64,000 nucleotides of DNA from Siphonobacter aquaeclarae (GCF_900103285.1 NZ_FNGS01000011.1:156540-220539); one strand, 5' to 3'; counted from the first letter of the stretch, positions 33,923-43,939 are shown. Notes: generated by a model not told the origin, from the letters alone. Made by a program: numbers and translations.

Positions 33923-34753
33923 ATGCCCCAAAACCTGCGTCTTTCCGAGCTGTGGATTTACCCGATTAAGTCATTGGGAGGTATTTCGCTTACTTCCGCC
34001 ACGCTGACCGAACGGGGTTTAGCTCATGACCGGCGCTGGATGCTTGTCGACGAAACCGGCCGGTTCCTTTCCCAGCGTACTTTTCCCGAAATGGCCTTGC
34101 TGCGTGTTGAGCTGACCGACGACGCGCTCCTCGTCCGGCATAAAACCCGTCCCGTCGACCCACTGGTCATTCCGTTAGCTTCTTCTTCAACGAATACCGT
34201 CGACGTTCAGGTATGGGACGATACCATGCCCGGGCAAACGGGCTTCTCCGACGCCGACGCGTGGTTTACGGAAGTACTCTCCCGCCCCTGCCGGCTGATT
34301 TACCAGCCGGAGGCCACGCGGCGGCCGGTAGACCCCCGGTATGCCCATCACCACGAAATCACCAGTTTTTCAGACGGATACCCGTTTTTGCTGATCGGAC
34401 AATCGTCGCTGGACGACCTCAACAGCCGACTCGAAACGCCGCTACCGATGCTCCGTTTCCGGCCGAATATGGTTTTTACGGGCGGTCCGGCGTTTGACGA
34501 AGACGCCTGGCATTCCTTTCAAATCGGCTCGCAGGCCTTTTTTGCGGTCAAACCCTGCGCCCGGTGCGTCATGACCACCATCGACCCCGAAACGGCTGAA
34601 AAAGGAAAAGAACCGCTCCGCACGCTGGCCCGGTACCGGAACTGGAACAGCAAAATCCTTTTTGGTCAGAATATATTGCCCGGTCCGGAGCTCGGTCGTA
34701 TTTCAGTGGGAGACGAAGTCGTCGTCCACACCCGGAAAAATCCTCCGCTGTAA
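33923..34753 (+). CDS. MOSC-domain protein (YcbX/mARC-like)
   Basis: This 276-aa protein has the N-terminal MOSC_N beta-barrel (LSELWIYPIKSLGGISL, GLAHDRRWMLVDETGRFLSQRT) and a C-terminal MOSC domain (LRFRPNMVFTGGPAFDED). The conserved Cys in VKPCARCVMTTIDP is the expected molybdenum ligand, as in YcbX and mARC, which reduce N-hydroxylated compounds using molybdenum cofactor. No [2Fe-2S] ferredoxin domain is fused, unlike in YcbX, so an external electron donor is needed. It is monocistronic. Confidence 0.9.
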   Translation: MPQNLRLSELWIYPIKSLGGISLTSATLTERGLAHDRRWMLVDETGRFLSQRTFPEMALLRVELTDDALLVRHKTRPVDPLVIPLASSSTNTVDVQVWDDTMPGQTGFSDADAWFTEVLSRPCRLIYQPEATRRPVDPRYAHHHEITSFSDGYPFLLIGQSSLDDLNSRLETPLPMLRFRPNMVFTGGPAFDEDAWHSFQIGSQAFFAVKPCARCVMTTIDPETAEKGKEPLRTLARYRNWNSKILFGQNILPGPELGRISVGDEVVVHTRKNPPL

Positions 34754-34761
34754 ACAAATAA

Positions 34762-34787
34762 GCCGGAACGGGTCACCCCGCTCCGGC
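34762..34787. terminator. probable terminator between MOSC and SusD genes
   Basis: GCCGGAACGGG (34762-34772) pairs with CCCGCTCCGGC (34777-34787) with one mismatch and a 4-nt loop. The following T tract is weak on both strands, so confidence is moderate. Confidence 0.55.
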
Positions 34788-34809
34788 CGCTTTCACATGG
34801 GAAGATGGC

Positions 34810-36312
34810 CTATTTCCAGGCCGGATTCTGTTCAATCGCCGGGTTGGTATTGATTTCGTTTTGCGGGATCGGGAAGTAGGTATGCTTCGTTTCGTTGAAG
34901 AATTCCTTGCCGATTTTGTCGCTGTTCGCGATTTCCGTCTTCAATAATCCCCAGCGCTTCAGGTCATAAAACCGCACGCCTTCCCGGAAGAGTTCGATAG
35001 CCCGCTGGTGGCGGATTTCGGCCATGAGCTGGTCCTGCGTAAAGCCCGTTGCGAGGTTGGCAAGCTTGGCGCGGTTCCGGACCCGGTTGAGCGGCGCATA
35101 GGCTTCCGCCGCTTTACCCTGCATAGTCAGCGCCTCGGCGTACATCAGCAGGACATCGGCGAAACGCATGGCTTTCTCGTTGATTTCCGAAATGTAAATT
35201 CCCTCGTTGTTGTCTTTGTAGTTCTGATACTTCTTGATCATGGACTTGTATCCGAATACAAGCGAAAAGGAACTGAACGGCTTGTTGTAGAACGTCGCGC
35301 CGGGGTAATCCCAAACCAGTGAAGCATACATCCGGGGGTCAAAATCGCCCGTTGTCGTTTTTTCTTTCTGGAATTCGTTGAAAATCTTGTCCGTCGGCGA
35401 TACTTCAAACCATCCCTGTACTTCGGAGGGCGCAAATTCCTGCGCAGTTGTCACCCCCTGCGATTCGTTGGCATTTTCCCCCGCCCAGGGTTGCGAGCCC
35501 CCTACGTTCTGGTTCTGGATTTCGAAAACCGATTCAGCGTTGTTATCATATTCCTTCAGAAAATTCTGACCGTAATCGGCCAGAAGCTGGTAGGTAAACG
35601 GCGCACTCATCAGCAGTTTGAACTCCGCTTCGGCTTCCGCCCATTTTTGCTGGTAGAGGTAGGCCTTGCCCAGGTAGCCGATGGCGGCTCCCTGCGTCGC
35701 CCGTCCGACATAGTCAGAGGAGTACGCAACCGGGAGGTCTGTTTTGGCAGCCTGTAAATCAGCCACTACCTGCGCCCATACGTCGGCTTCCGGCGACTGT
35801 TTTACAAAATACTGGCTCCGGTCCACCGGTACTTTCGTGATAAGGGGTACTGCTCCGAAATTGATGGCGAGGTGGAGGTAGTTGACAGCCCGGATGAATT
35901 TGGCTTCGGCGATAAACTGCTTTTTCGAAGCATCGCTCAGCGGCGAACCGGGCGCATTTTCGATGATCTGATTCGCCCGGAATATACCGGTAAACGCGCC
36001 GGAAAAGATGGAAGACGGTGTCCCCGTAGTGGGCGTATTCGTAAACGTAGATAACTGATAGAGGTCCTTGACGTCGTTCCGGATGAAGAAATCATCGCCC
36101 CGGCCGTTTGTCAGCTCAACGCCGCGCACGCCCCAGTAGCCGTTGTTCACATCCTTGAAAACCTTGTAGGTAGCCGCCATCGCAGAAAGGAAGTCAGCAT
36201 CTGATTTCCAGTAGGTTTCAGCCGTAGTTACGTTGGGGTTAACGAGTTCCAGCTCACCGGTACACCCCATCAGGTGCGCCGCCAGAACCAGCATGCCTAT
36301 GTATTTTTTCAT
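34810..36312 (-). CDS. SusD/RagB-family outer-membrane lipoprotein
   Basis: This 500-aa protein has a lipobox (LAAHLMGC) and the SusD fold with TPR-like helices. Typical parts are the N-terminal ELVNPNVTTAETYW, then AEAKFIRAVNYLHLAINFGAVPLI, ADVLLMYAEALTMQGKAAEAYAPLNRVRNRA and the end FFNETKHTYFPIPQNEINTNP. SusD proteins sit on the cell surface and form a lid on SusC to capture a glycan or other nutrient. The SusC gene is 56 bp upstream. Ligand cannot be predicted because no enzyme gene accompanies the pair. Confidence 0.95.
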   Translation of the reverse strand: MKKYIGMLVLAAHLMGCTGELELVNPNVTTAETYWKSDADFLSAMAATYKVFKDVNNGYWGVRGVELTNGRGDDFFIRNDVKDLYQLSTFTNTPTTGTPSSIFSGAFTGIFRANQIIENAPGSPLSDASKKQFIAEAKFIRAVNYLHLAINFGAVPLITKVPVDRSQYFVKQSPEADVWAQVVADLQAAKTDLPVAYSSDYVGRATQGAAIGYLGKAYLYQQKWAEAEAEFKLLMSAPFTYQLLADYGQNFLKEYDNNAESVFEIQNQNVGGSQPWAGENANESQGVTTAQEFAPSEVQGWFEVSPTDKIFNEFQKEKTTTGDFDPRMYASLVWDYPGATFYNKPFSSFSLVFGYKSMIKKYQNYKDNNEGIYISEINEKAMRFADVLLMYAEALTMQGKAAEAYAPLNRVRNRAKLANLATGFTQDQLMAEIRHQRAIELFREGVRFYDLKRWGLLKTEIANSDKIGKEFFNETKHTYFPIPQNEINTNPAIEQNPAWK

Positions 36313-36368
36313 ATTCAGTTCGATTCAGAAGGGAAACTGCGGGAGAATACTCCCCTTCCCGGATGAGA

Positions 36369-39300
36369 TTAAAACGACAGTTGAACGCCCAGCATGGAGG
36401 TACGCGCCAGCGGATACGCAACGTGACCGAAGTCGACGCCGCGGTCGAGGATCGACGACGTACGGCCCAGATCCGGGTTGAAGCCTTTGTAGCCCGTCAG
36501 CGTAAACAGGTTGTCAAAGCTCAGGTACAACCGGCAGTTCGAGATTTTCGCCTTATCGAGCAGGGTTCTCGGAAGCGTATACCCGAGTTGCAGAGTCTTC
36601 AGACGGACATAGGAGCCGTCTTCGAGGAAACGGTCAGACGTCTGGCTGTTGTAGTTCGGGTCGTTGATCACCGCGCGGGGAATGCCGGAGTGGTTCTCCG
36701 GCGTCCAGGCATTGAGGGTAGACTTCGCGTAGTTGTACTCTTCGCTCATGCCTTCCAGGTCCATGCGAAGGCCATTGTAAATTTTGTTTCCATACGTTCC
36801 CTGGAAGAAAATGGAGAGATCGATGCCTTTCCAGGACAGGTTACCACCCAGGCCAAACTGGAACTTCGGCGTCGGGCTGCCGGCATAAACGCGGTCGGCG
36901 TCTGAAATCACGCCGTCACCGTTGGCATCTACAAAACGGATATCTCCGGGAGCAGCGTTGGGCTGAATCTTGACGCCGTCTTTGGTATACGCGTCTACTT
37001 CGGCCTGCGACTGGAAGATACCATTGGTCTTGATCAGGTAAAAAGCGCCGATCGGGCCGCCTGCCTGGGTGACCGTCGCCGAAGCGCCGTGGTGCGTCGG
37101 CTGTCCGCCAAAAATCTGCTGGCTACCCGTACCGAGCTGATCTACCTGGTTTTTGATGGACGTAAACGTTCCCTGTACCTGATAGGTCAGCTCTCCGACC
37201 TGATTATTATAGGTCAGACCCAGTTCAAAACCGCGGTTCGTCACCTGCCCGGCGTTGATATACGGGCTGCTGCTCGACCCGGTGGAAATCGGGATGGGTA
37301 CCTGAAGGAGGATGTCGGAGTTTTTCCGGACGAAGTAATCCATCGTCACGTTCAGCTTGTTGTCAAACAACGCGACGTCCGCACCGATATCAGAGGTTTT
37401 GGATGTTTCCCATTTGATGGAGGAGTTGGCAAACGCCCGCTGAATCGAGCCGGCCCACAAGTGCTGATCCTGCCCGATGACGTAGTTGGCGTTGAGGGAA
37501 ATAACCGGACTATACTGGTAATCGGTCAGTTCCTGGTTCCCCAGTACCCCATAGCTTGCGCGGAGTTTCAGGTTATTGATCGTCTTCTTCAGCGGGGCAA
37601 AGAAGTTTTCGTTGGCGACGTTCCAGCCTAGTGCGACTGACGGGAAATTGCCGAACCGGTTCGTCGATCCGAAACGGGAAGATCCGTCCCGGCGGAACGT
37701 GGCCGTCAACAGATAACGACTGTCGTACGAATACACCGCGCGACCCAGGTAGGAAACCAACGCGTTTTCGTACAGATTACTACCGGCAGCCGTGTTGGTA
37801 GTACCTGCATCGATTACCGTAATGCCGTCCGGCATGCCGCTCTTGGAAGCGCTCAGGGTACGCGTAGCGCCCTTCTGAAAGGTAAACCCGCCAAGGAGCT
37901 GGAAGTTGTGCTTGTTGATCGACTTGTCCCAGGTCAGGGTATGTTCCTGCAGGAAAAGCGTTCCTTCTCCGCGGCTTTCGCTGAGGTCGGCGTTTTCGTT
38001 GAGAAATAGTGCGCCTACTTTGTACGGATTCGTGTAGTCGTAATTATAGGTATTCGTGTTGGTATAGCCGACGTTGTACTTGTACTTCAGCCCCTGCGCG
38101 AGGGTGAGTTCGGCGAAGAGGTTGATGACCGCGTTGGTCGACGAGTTCTTCGGGTCTTCGAGGTACAACTGCGCGACGGGGTTGGCGATGTTTGTCACCG
38201 GTCCGTAAGCCCCGCCAAAACCGCCGACGGCTGTCTTATCATAAATCTGGAATACCGGTATCATTTTCAGCGCGGAGCCAACCGGGCCGCCACCCTGTCC
38301 GCCCCAGCCGCCTGCGGAAGTACGCCAGCGCTCGCGCGAGAGCAGAATGGTCTCCCCGATCCGGATACGGCCTTTCGTAAAGTCAGATTTGACACGGAGG
38401 TTCAGGCGGTTGTAGTTCGTCAGCTTGACGATCCCATCCTGATCCATGTACCCGCCGGAAACGCTGTAGTTGTAGTTGTCGCCGCCGCCGCTCGCACTCA
38501 GCTCGTAGTTCTGCATGGGCGCGGTCTGGTAAATGGCCTTTTGCCAGTCGGTTCCGGCGCCGAGGGTTTCGGGATTCTTCGCAATATCAAGCGTCGGCAA
38601 ACCGGCCGCCTGGTGCGCGCGGTTGCTGACGGTAGCCCATTCGGAAGCGTTCAGCACGTCGACTTTGTGCGCCAGCTGCTGCACGCCGAAGTAGGCGTTG
38701 AAATCAATTTTGTTTTCGCCTTTCTTGCCCGTTTTGGTTGTAATCAAAACGACGCCATTCGCCGCCCGGGAGCCATAGATAGCCGCTGCCGAGGCATCTT
38801 TCAAAATATCGATCGACGCGATATCCGAGGGAAGAATGTTGTTGATGTTCGCTACCTGTACTCCGTCGACGATATACAGCGGGTCATTGTTATTCAGTGA
38901 ACCGGCGCCGCGTACCAGAATACGTACGCCGGAGCCCGGGTTACCTCCTGCCGATTCAATACTCACCCCCGGTACGCGGCCCTGGAGGGCTTTTTGCACC
39001 GTATTACTTCCCTGTGAGCGCAGATCAGAAGGCTTCACGGTAGCGATCGAACCCGTCAGATCTGACCGCTTCTGCGAGCCGTATCCCACGACAACCACTT
39101 CGCTCAGGGCCTGGGTATCCGTTTGCAGTTGCATATCCACGACCGTCCGGCCTGCGCCGATTGGCGCTTCCTTTGTTATATAGCCAACATAGGAAAACAC
39201 GAGCGTTCCGTTGACCTGGGCGTCCGGCACGTTCAGTTTGTACTTACCGTCCTTGTCTGTTACCGCGCCGGTGGTGGTACCCTTCAGGGCCACGTTTACA

Positions 39301-39755
39301 CCGGGAAGCGGCTCGCCTTTTTCATCGGTGACCGTACCGGTTACCAGCTGCTCGATTTCCATGCGGATATCGGCCGCGGGGATAAAGGATTGATTCTGAC
39401 GACGGAGCAAAATGCGGTTACCGACTACTTCATACGAAATCCGGAGTTTTCCCAACAGCTCGTCGAGTACGTTGGACAACCGTACCCTGTTCACCGCGAA
39501 CGACACTTTCTGATCCGTCTGAATAGCGGAAGAGCTGTAAACAAAGCGGATATCAGCCTGCTCCTCGATCTGTTTAAGGAGTTGTTTGACGGTTACTGAT
39601 TCCGCGCGGACCGTAACCTCCCGGTTCAGCACTTCCTGCGCCCGCGCCGGGTGGGCAAACGAAAGGCTGCAGAAGAGGACAGCCAGCAGCAATTGGGTAC
39701 ATGTGATTCGCATAGCCAACAAGACCAGCCTTTTGTTTAATAGGCGTTTCTTCAT
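36369..39755 (-). CDS. SusC/RagA-family TonB-dependent transporter with signalling domain
   Basis: This 1128-aa protein is read from ATG 39755 (MKKRLLNKRL); a longer upstream reading is not protein-like. A signal segment precedes an STN secretin-like signalling domain (about 45-125, VTVKQLLKQIEEQADIRFVYS). Next are a carboxypeptidase-like beta domain (VTGTVTDEKGEPLPGVNVALKGT), the TonB plug with the SusC signature LSEVVVVGYGSQKRSDLTG, and a 22-strand barrel. The STN domain fits signalling to the FecR-type protein encoded upstream, which controls the ECF sigma factor. Import substrate is unknown. Confidence 0.95.
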   Translation of the reverse strand: MKKRLLNKRLVLLAMRITCTQLLLAVLFCSLSFAHPARAQEVLNREVTVRAESVTVKQLLKQIEEQADIRFVYSSSAIQTDQKVSFAVNRVRLSNVLDELLGKLRISYEVVGNRILLRRQNQSFIPAADIRMEIEQLVTGTVTDEKGEPLPGVNVALKGTTTGAVTDKDGKYKLNVPDAQVNGTLVFSYVGYITKEAPIGAGRTVVDMQLQTDTQALSEVVVVGYGSQKRSDLTGSIATVKPSDLRSQGSNTVQKALQGRVPGVSIESAGGNPGSGVRILVRGAGSLNNNDPLYIVDGVQVANINNILPSDIASIDILKDASAAAIYGSRAANGVVLITTKTGKKGENKIDFNAYFGVQQLAHKVDVLNASEWATVSNRAHQAAGLPTLDIAKNPETLGAGTDWQKAIYQTAPMQNYELSASGGGDNYNYSVSGGYMDQDGIVKLTNYNRLNLRVKSDFTKGRIRIGETILLSRERWRTSAGGWGGQGGGPVGSALKMIPVFQIYDKTAVGGFGGAYGPVTNIANPVAQLYLEDPKNSSTNAVINLFAELTLAQGLKYKYNVGYTNTNTYNYDYTNPYKVGALFLNENADLSESRGEGTLFLQEHTLTWDKSINKHNFQLLGGFTFQKGATRTLSASKSGMPDGITVIDAGTTNTAAGSNLYENALVSYLGRAVYSYDSRYLLTATFRRDGSSRFGSTNRFGNFPSVALGWNVANENFFAPLKKTINNLKLRASYGVLGNQELTDYQYSPVISLNANYVIGQDQHLWAGSIQRAFANSSIKWETSKTSDIGADVALFDNKLNVTMDYFVRKNSDILLQVPIPISTGSSSSPYINAGQVTNRGFELGLTYNNQVGELTYQVQGTFTSIKNQVDQLGTGSQQIFGGQPTHHGASATVTQAGGPIGAFYLIKTNGIFQSQAEVDAYTKDGVKIQPNAAPGDIRFVDANGDGVISDADRVYAGSPTPKFQFGLGGNLSWKGIDLSIFFQGTYGNKIYNGLRMDLEGMSEEYNYAKSTLNAWTPENHSGIPRAVINDPNYNSQTSDRFLEDGSYVRLKTLQLGYTLPRTLLDKAKISNCRLYLSFDNLFTLTGYKGFNPDLGRTSSILDRGVDFGHVAYPLARTSMLGVQLSF

Positions 39756-39901
39756 AGATTCAAGCGTTTTTGTAGTAATACAGAAGCAAAAACAGATCAC
39801 TCCCGGCTGATTTTCAGCCCGGCAGTATGCCGCCGGTAATGCTCGCACCATTACCGGCTTTTTGATGATACAGGGTATCCTTCAGCTATACAGGCTGTTT
39901 C

Positions 39902-40876
39902 TCAGCGTTTTCCGCCGCAGCCGTCTCCCTGAATAAACAGGGTCGTTCCCCTCCGCTCAAACGTCGCGTCAATCGATTTACAGACAAGGTCCATCTGGGT
40001 AAAAAGAGGGAGGTCGTTCAGGTCTCCGGTAAACACACACTGGTCAAACAGGTGGCTTTCCAGGACGATATCAATGCCATAGGTTTCTTTCAGCAGCTCC
40101 AATACCCGGGGCAGCGGCGCTTCGTCAAAAACGAAGCTCGCCTTCTGCTCGGGCAGGCGGATAACCGCCGGTGTGTCGACAATCCCCGGCAAAAGCCGCT
40201 TGGAATGCTTGTCGAACGTAATTTTCTGGTTAGGTGTCAGAATCATGCCGTCCCGGGTGTTTCCGCCCGTTCGGGTTGCGTTGTTATAGACGGCGACGCG
40301 ACCGGTTGCGACCTGCACCTCGATCGACCGCGCTTCGTCGTACGACCGCACTGTGAAGCTCGTTCCCAGTACCTGCGTCACCAGGTCGCCGGTATGCACG
40401 ATAAACGGCCGGGAAACATCCCGTTTGACTTCAAAAAAAGCTTCACCGGTCAGGTATACCTCCCGCGCCTTCCGCGCAAAACGGGGCGGATAGGTCAGCC
40501 GGCTTCCCTCCTTCAGCGTTACCAGGGTGCCGTCTTCGAGGCGGATCTGCTTCAGGGGGCTGTCGGTATTGTGGACCATGACGCCATCCTGTATTTCCGG
40601 CCGCGGCTCCTGCCTGATCCAGAAAAGGGAAATGACGACGAGGATGGCCGCAGCAGCAGCCCACAGGGACCACAGGCGCCGGGTCCGGGGAAACAGGTCC
40701 GTTTCCAGCCGCACCCGGATCCGCCGGCCGGTATCGGCGCGCTCCTGCGGAGTCAGCGGAGCCGGCGCCTTACCCGTTGTCCGGTCGGCCCACTCACGGA
40801 TCAACCGCTCCTCTTCGGGTGTGCATTCCCCCGCGAGGTACTTTTCCAACAGTTGGTCGAATGCGTGCTGATTCAT
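39902..40876 (-). CDS. FecR-type anti-sigma factor
   Basis: This 324-aa protein has a cytoplasmic N-terminus with an anti-sigma-like helical segment (LLEKYLAGECTPEEERLIREWADR) and one membrane helix (LWAAAAAILVVISLFWI, about 70-87). The periplasmic FecR domain reads GTLVTLKEGSRLTYPPRF, then LTGEAFFEVKRDVSRPFIVHT. The C-terminal DUF4974 region binds the STN domain of SusC. The protein relays substrate binding from the outer membrane to the adjacent sigma factor. It starts 9 bp after the sigma gene. Confidence 0.94.
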   Translation of the reverse strand: MNQHAFDQLLEKYLAGECTPEEERLIREWADRTTGKAPAPLTPQERADTGRRIRVRLETDLFPRTRRLWSLWAAAAAILVVISLFWIRQEPRPEIQDGVMVHNTDSPLKQIRLEDGTLVTLKEGSRLTYPPRFARKAREVYLTGEAFFEVKRDVSRPFIVHTGDLVTQVLGTSFTVRSYDEARSIEVQVATGRVAVYNNATRTGGNTRDGMILTPNQKITFDKHSKRLLPGIVDTPAVIRLPEQKASFVFDEAPLPRVLELLKETYGIDIVLESHLFDQCVFTGDLNDLPLFTQMDLVCKSIDATFERRGTTLFIQGDGCGGKR

Positions 40877-40885
40877 GGGTTCGGC

Positions 40886-41434
40886 TCAGTTGTCATACAT
40901 CTGAAGTCCCTCCTTGAGGACCTTCAGGGATTTGGTGATATGGTATTCGACGGCCTTTTCGGAAAGATTGAAGCGGTTGGCGATGTCTTTAACCGACTGG
41001 TTCTCAAACCGGCTCATCCGGAATATCTCACTTGTACGCTCCGGAAGGCGCTTCATTACTTCTTCCACCGCTTCTGACAGGTCTTCGAAATCGAGGATTT
41101 CCTGGGTGGAGTACGACTGACGGATTTCATTCAGAATCAGGTACTCCTGGTACTTCCGGTGGGTAATTTTCGATTTGATGTAATTGGTTGCCAGGTGCTT
41201 GATCGCCACGACGAGGTAGGAACCCAGGTGGCGGATGACGAGCGACTCTCTTCGGTTCCACAGGTTTTCAAAGAGATCGTGAACGAGCTCTTCGGCTTCT
41301 TCGCGGGTGCCGGTCGACTGATACGCCACGCCGTACAGTGTGTACCAATAGCGGTTATACACTTCCTCGAAGGCCTTTTTCTGGCCTTGCTGCAGGAAAT
41401 CCACCAATTGCTCGTCGGTTAAGCGTCCCATCAT
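40886..41434 (-). CDS. ECF sigma factor of the SusC/SusD system
   Basis: This 182-aa protein has region 2 (KAFEEVYNRYWYTLYGVAYQ, then EEAEELVHDLFENLW) and region 4 (MSRFENQSVKDIANRFNLSEKAVEYHITKSLKVL). The group fits the Bacteroidota-type sigma-70 family that pairs with FecR and SusC. It would switch on the transporter operon when ligand is bound. Two adjacent ATG codons (41434, 41431) are both possible. A good promoter lies about 105 bp upstream. Confidence 0.94.
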   Translation of the reverse strand: MMGRLTDEQLVDFLQQGQKKAFEEVYNRYWYTLYGVAYQSTGTREEAEELVHDLFENLWNRRESLVIRHLGSYLVVAIKHLATNYIKSKITHRKYQEYLILNEIRQSYSTQEILDFEDLSEAVEEVMKRLPERTSEIFRMSRFENQSVKDIANRFNLSEKAVEYHITKSLKVLKEGLQMYDN

Positions 41435-41538
41435 CCAGCGGCTGAATTTGTGGTATAGTCAATCATCTCCGGCAAAACCCTAAATGATTGTAGAATTTCT
41501 TCAAAAAATCCAGTAATAGTTTGAGTTATATTACTTTT

Positions 41539-41568
41539 CAAATATATTATTCGACTCACAGAAACCAA
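41539..41568 (-). promoter_or_regulatory. promoter of the sigma/FecR/SusC/SusD operon
   Basis: On the minus strand TTG (41566-41568), a 19-nt spacer and TATATTTG (41539-41546) match the Bacteroidota consensus exactly. The leader to ATG 41434 would be about 98 nt. Downstream SusC may have its own sigma-dependent promoter in the 146-bp gap after FecR. Confidence 0.65.
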
Positions 41569-41699
41569 GCCTCCTGCGACGGATACTCGTGTCTTTGCGA
41601 CACATACTGCTTTTTCACTACTTCTTCCGCTGACAAAGTTTTTATTGACGAAGCGGTCAGAAAAACTCTATTTTTGGCGCCCGATATCTGATTACTTGC

Positions 41700-42527
41700 G
41701 TGCTGAAAAGATTACAGGAATTACACTGGCTTAACCTGGATGTGGCCGCCGGCGCCGGACTTTGCGCGGCAGCTGCCTCCCGGCTGCCGGACGGCGCCGG
41801 ACCTGTCAACCGCATGGCGATTGTGGTACTCATGCTGACCGTATGGGTGATTTATACCGCAGACCGCCTGCTCGATGTCCGGAAAAAGCCTGTCCCATCC
41901 ACCCCACGACACCGGTTTCACCTGGCCAACGCCGGGTGGCTCTGGAAGCTTACAGCCGGCGTTGCTGCGCTGGCAGGAGGCCTTGCCCTGACTTTACCAG
42001 CCGGGCTCCTTCGTTCCGGAGGAATCCTCGCTGGCATTGTGGCAGCGTATCTGCTCCTGGTCAACCGCCTGGGACCCAAGAGCAAATTGCACCTCTTCAA
42101 GGAGCCGCTGACGGCCCTGGTCTATACGGCCGGCGTATGGGGAGTAGCTTTTTCGGGAAAAGAAGCAATTGCCTGGGAAGAAAAAGCGCAGGCGGGTATC
42201 TTCCTGCTGATCGCTTTTCAGAATCTGCTGCTCTTTTCGTGGATGGAAACGCGCGCCGGCAAGCCGCCGGTACCTAACCTGTCGAGTATACTGCGGGAGG
42301 GGTTTTCGGACGTACTTTTTGGATTGTGCCTGGCAGGTATCATCGGGCTGTTTCTGGCGATCAGCTTTACGGAGCTGGTCCCCTATCAGCGCCGTTTTGC
42401 CTTTACGCAGGTACTGATGAGTCTCGTCCTCGTCGAAATTCGTCGGGATTATCGCTTTTACCTGAAAAATGAACGGTACCGCTGGGTAGGCGACGGCATC
42501 TTTCTACTGCCGTTCTGGCTCTTTTAG
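41700..42527 (+). CDS. hypothetical polytopic membrane protein
   Basis: This 275-aa protein starts at GTG 41700 and contains about seven to nine hydrophobic helices. One loop holds YTADRLLDVRKK and another RLGPKSKLHLFKEP, loosely like the two Asp-rich and Lys-containing loops of UbiA prenyltransferases, but the NDxxDxxxD motif is not intact. UbiA-like function is therefore only a suggestion. It ends 4 bp inside the convergent gldE-type gene. No ATG start is available near the 5' end. Confidence 0.65.
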   Translation: MLKRLQELHWLNLDVAAGAGLCAAAASRLPDGAGPVNRMAIVVLMLTVWVIYTADRLLDVRKKPVPSTPRHRFHLANAGWLWKLTAGVAALAGGLALTLPAGLLRSGGILAGIVAAYLLLVNRLGPKSKLHLFKEPLTALVYTAGVWGVAFSGKEAIAWEEKAQAGIFLLIAFQNLLLFSWMETRAGKPPVPNLSSILREGFSDVLFGLCLAGIIGLFLAISFTELVPYQRRFAFTQVLMSLVLVEIRRDYRFYLKNERYRWVGDGIFLLPFWLF

Positions 42528-43858
42528 TGCCGGATTTCTTTGGAAGGCTTGCGTTCTTCGGGAAGTGCGCCGGTGATCGTCATCTTGACGGTATCAATCC
42601 GGGCGTCTTTCATTTCCACGATCTGGAACTGGAAAGGATACAGCAGCACCGTTTCATTGGGCTGCGGGAGGTCTTCGTTGATGGTAATGATCAGGCCGCC
42701 GAGGGTATCGTAGTCTCCTTCAGGCAGGTTCCAGTTGTACTTCTCGTTGAGGTAGTCGATCTCGTGGCGGGCCGAGAGCAGGTAGGTACGGTCGTCCAGC
42801 TTCTTCTCGATGTAGTCTTCCGAATCGTCGTACTCGTCCTGAATATCTCCGAAAATCTGCTCGATGATATCCTCCAGGCTGACGAGGCCGGAGGTACCGC
42901 CGAATTCGTCTACTACCAGCGCGACGCTCTTACGCTCCTGCGTGAACTTCACCATCAGGTCCTGCGCCGACATCGCCTCGGGAACGATCAGAATCGGATT
43001 GAGAATACTTTCGATGTCTTTCGGCTTTTTGAACATCGCCAGGCCGTGGCAATAGCCGATGACGTCCTCGATGGTTTCCCGGTAGATCAGAATTTTGGAG
43101 TGACCGCTTTCCTGAAGAATCTTTTTCAGACCCTTCATACCGTCTTCGATATCAATCGCGACAATCTCTGTCCGTGGAATCATGCAGTCACGCACCCGTA
43201 CCTGCCTGAACTCCAGCGCATTATTAAATATTTTGGTATCTACGTCCGCCACTTCCTCCTTCTTCCCTTCCGGTACGTTGATGTTTTCCAGGTAGTTCGA
43301 AAGGTCGGTTACCCCGAAGATCGGTTTGACCTCGGAGTAATTCAGCCGTAGTACGTTCACGATAAACCACTTCGACGCCGAGACAATGACGTAAACCAGC
43401 GGGTACATACCGTAATAAACGATCCAGACCGGAATAGCCAGAATTTCCAGAAAAACGTCAGGATTGAGCAGGAAAAGCGATTTCGGTGTAAACTCTGCCA
43501 CCGCCAGAATCAGGATCGTAGCCAGCAGCGACGGCAGCAGGACGTGAACAATATCGTTGTTGAGAAAACCGAGCGACGGAGGCAACTGCGATAGCCAGAG
43601 TTCAAACTCGTGGTGCAGAAACCCTTCCATGTAAATCCCGTACACAACCAGGGCCAGCGTATTGCCGATGAGCATCGTCCCGATAAACTTGGACGGCTGC
43701 TTGAGAAAGGCCGACATGATCTGCCCGGTCACGACTCCCTGCTTGGCCTGAAGCTCGAAATACAGCTTATTGGCCGATACATACGCCATCTCGATGCCCG
43801 AAAAAAAGGCCGAGGCAAGCATGGAAATCAGAATGATCAAAAATTCCTGGGAAGTCAT
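42524..43858 (-). CDS. gldE: GldE-like CNNM/CBS-domain membrane protein
   Basis: This 444-aa protein is read from ATG 43858 (MTSQEFLIILISML). A CNNM membrane domain (about 1-190, with FFSGIEMAYVSANKLYFEL and AEFTPKSLF) precedes two CBS domains (about 215-330, ending VDEFGGTSGLVSLEDIIEQIFGDI) and a CorC_HlyC domain at the C-terminus. This architecture is shared by magnesium exporters and GldE, a protein linked to Bacteroidota gliding and lipoprotein function. Length and order fit GldE. Neighbouring gld genes are absent, so ion transport remains possible. Confidence 0.75.
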   Translation of the reverse strand: MTSQEFLIILISMLASAFFSGIEMAYVSANKLYFELQAKQGVVTGQIMSAFLKQPSKFIGTMLIGNTLALVVYGIYMEGFLHHEFELWLSQLPPSLGFLNNDIVHVLLPSLLATILILAVAEFTPKSLFLLNPDVFLEILAIPVWIVYYGMYPLVYVIVSASKWFIVNVLRLNYSEVKPIFGVTDLSNYLENINVPEGKKEEVADVDTKIFNNALEFRQVRVRDCMIPRTEIVAIDIEDGMKGLKKILQESGHSKILIYRETIEDVIGYCHGLAMFKKPKDIESILNPILIVPEAMSAQDLMVKFTQERKSVALVVDEFGGTSGLVSLEDIIEQIFGDIQDEYDDSEDYIEKKLDDRTYLLSARHEIDYLNEKYNWNLPEGDYDTLGGLIITINEDLPQPNETVLLYPFQFQIVEMKDARIDTVKMTITGALPEERKPSKEIRH

Positions 43859-43939
43859 GTACTCTTTTTTGTCGTGAGACGGGCACGTCCGGTTTCCCGC
43901 CAATCTACCCGCAAAATACGGAGAATACCGTAAATGAAA

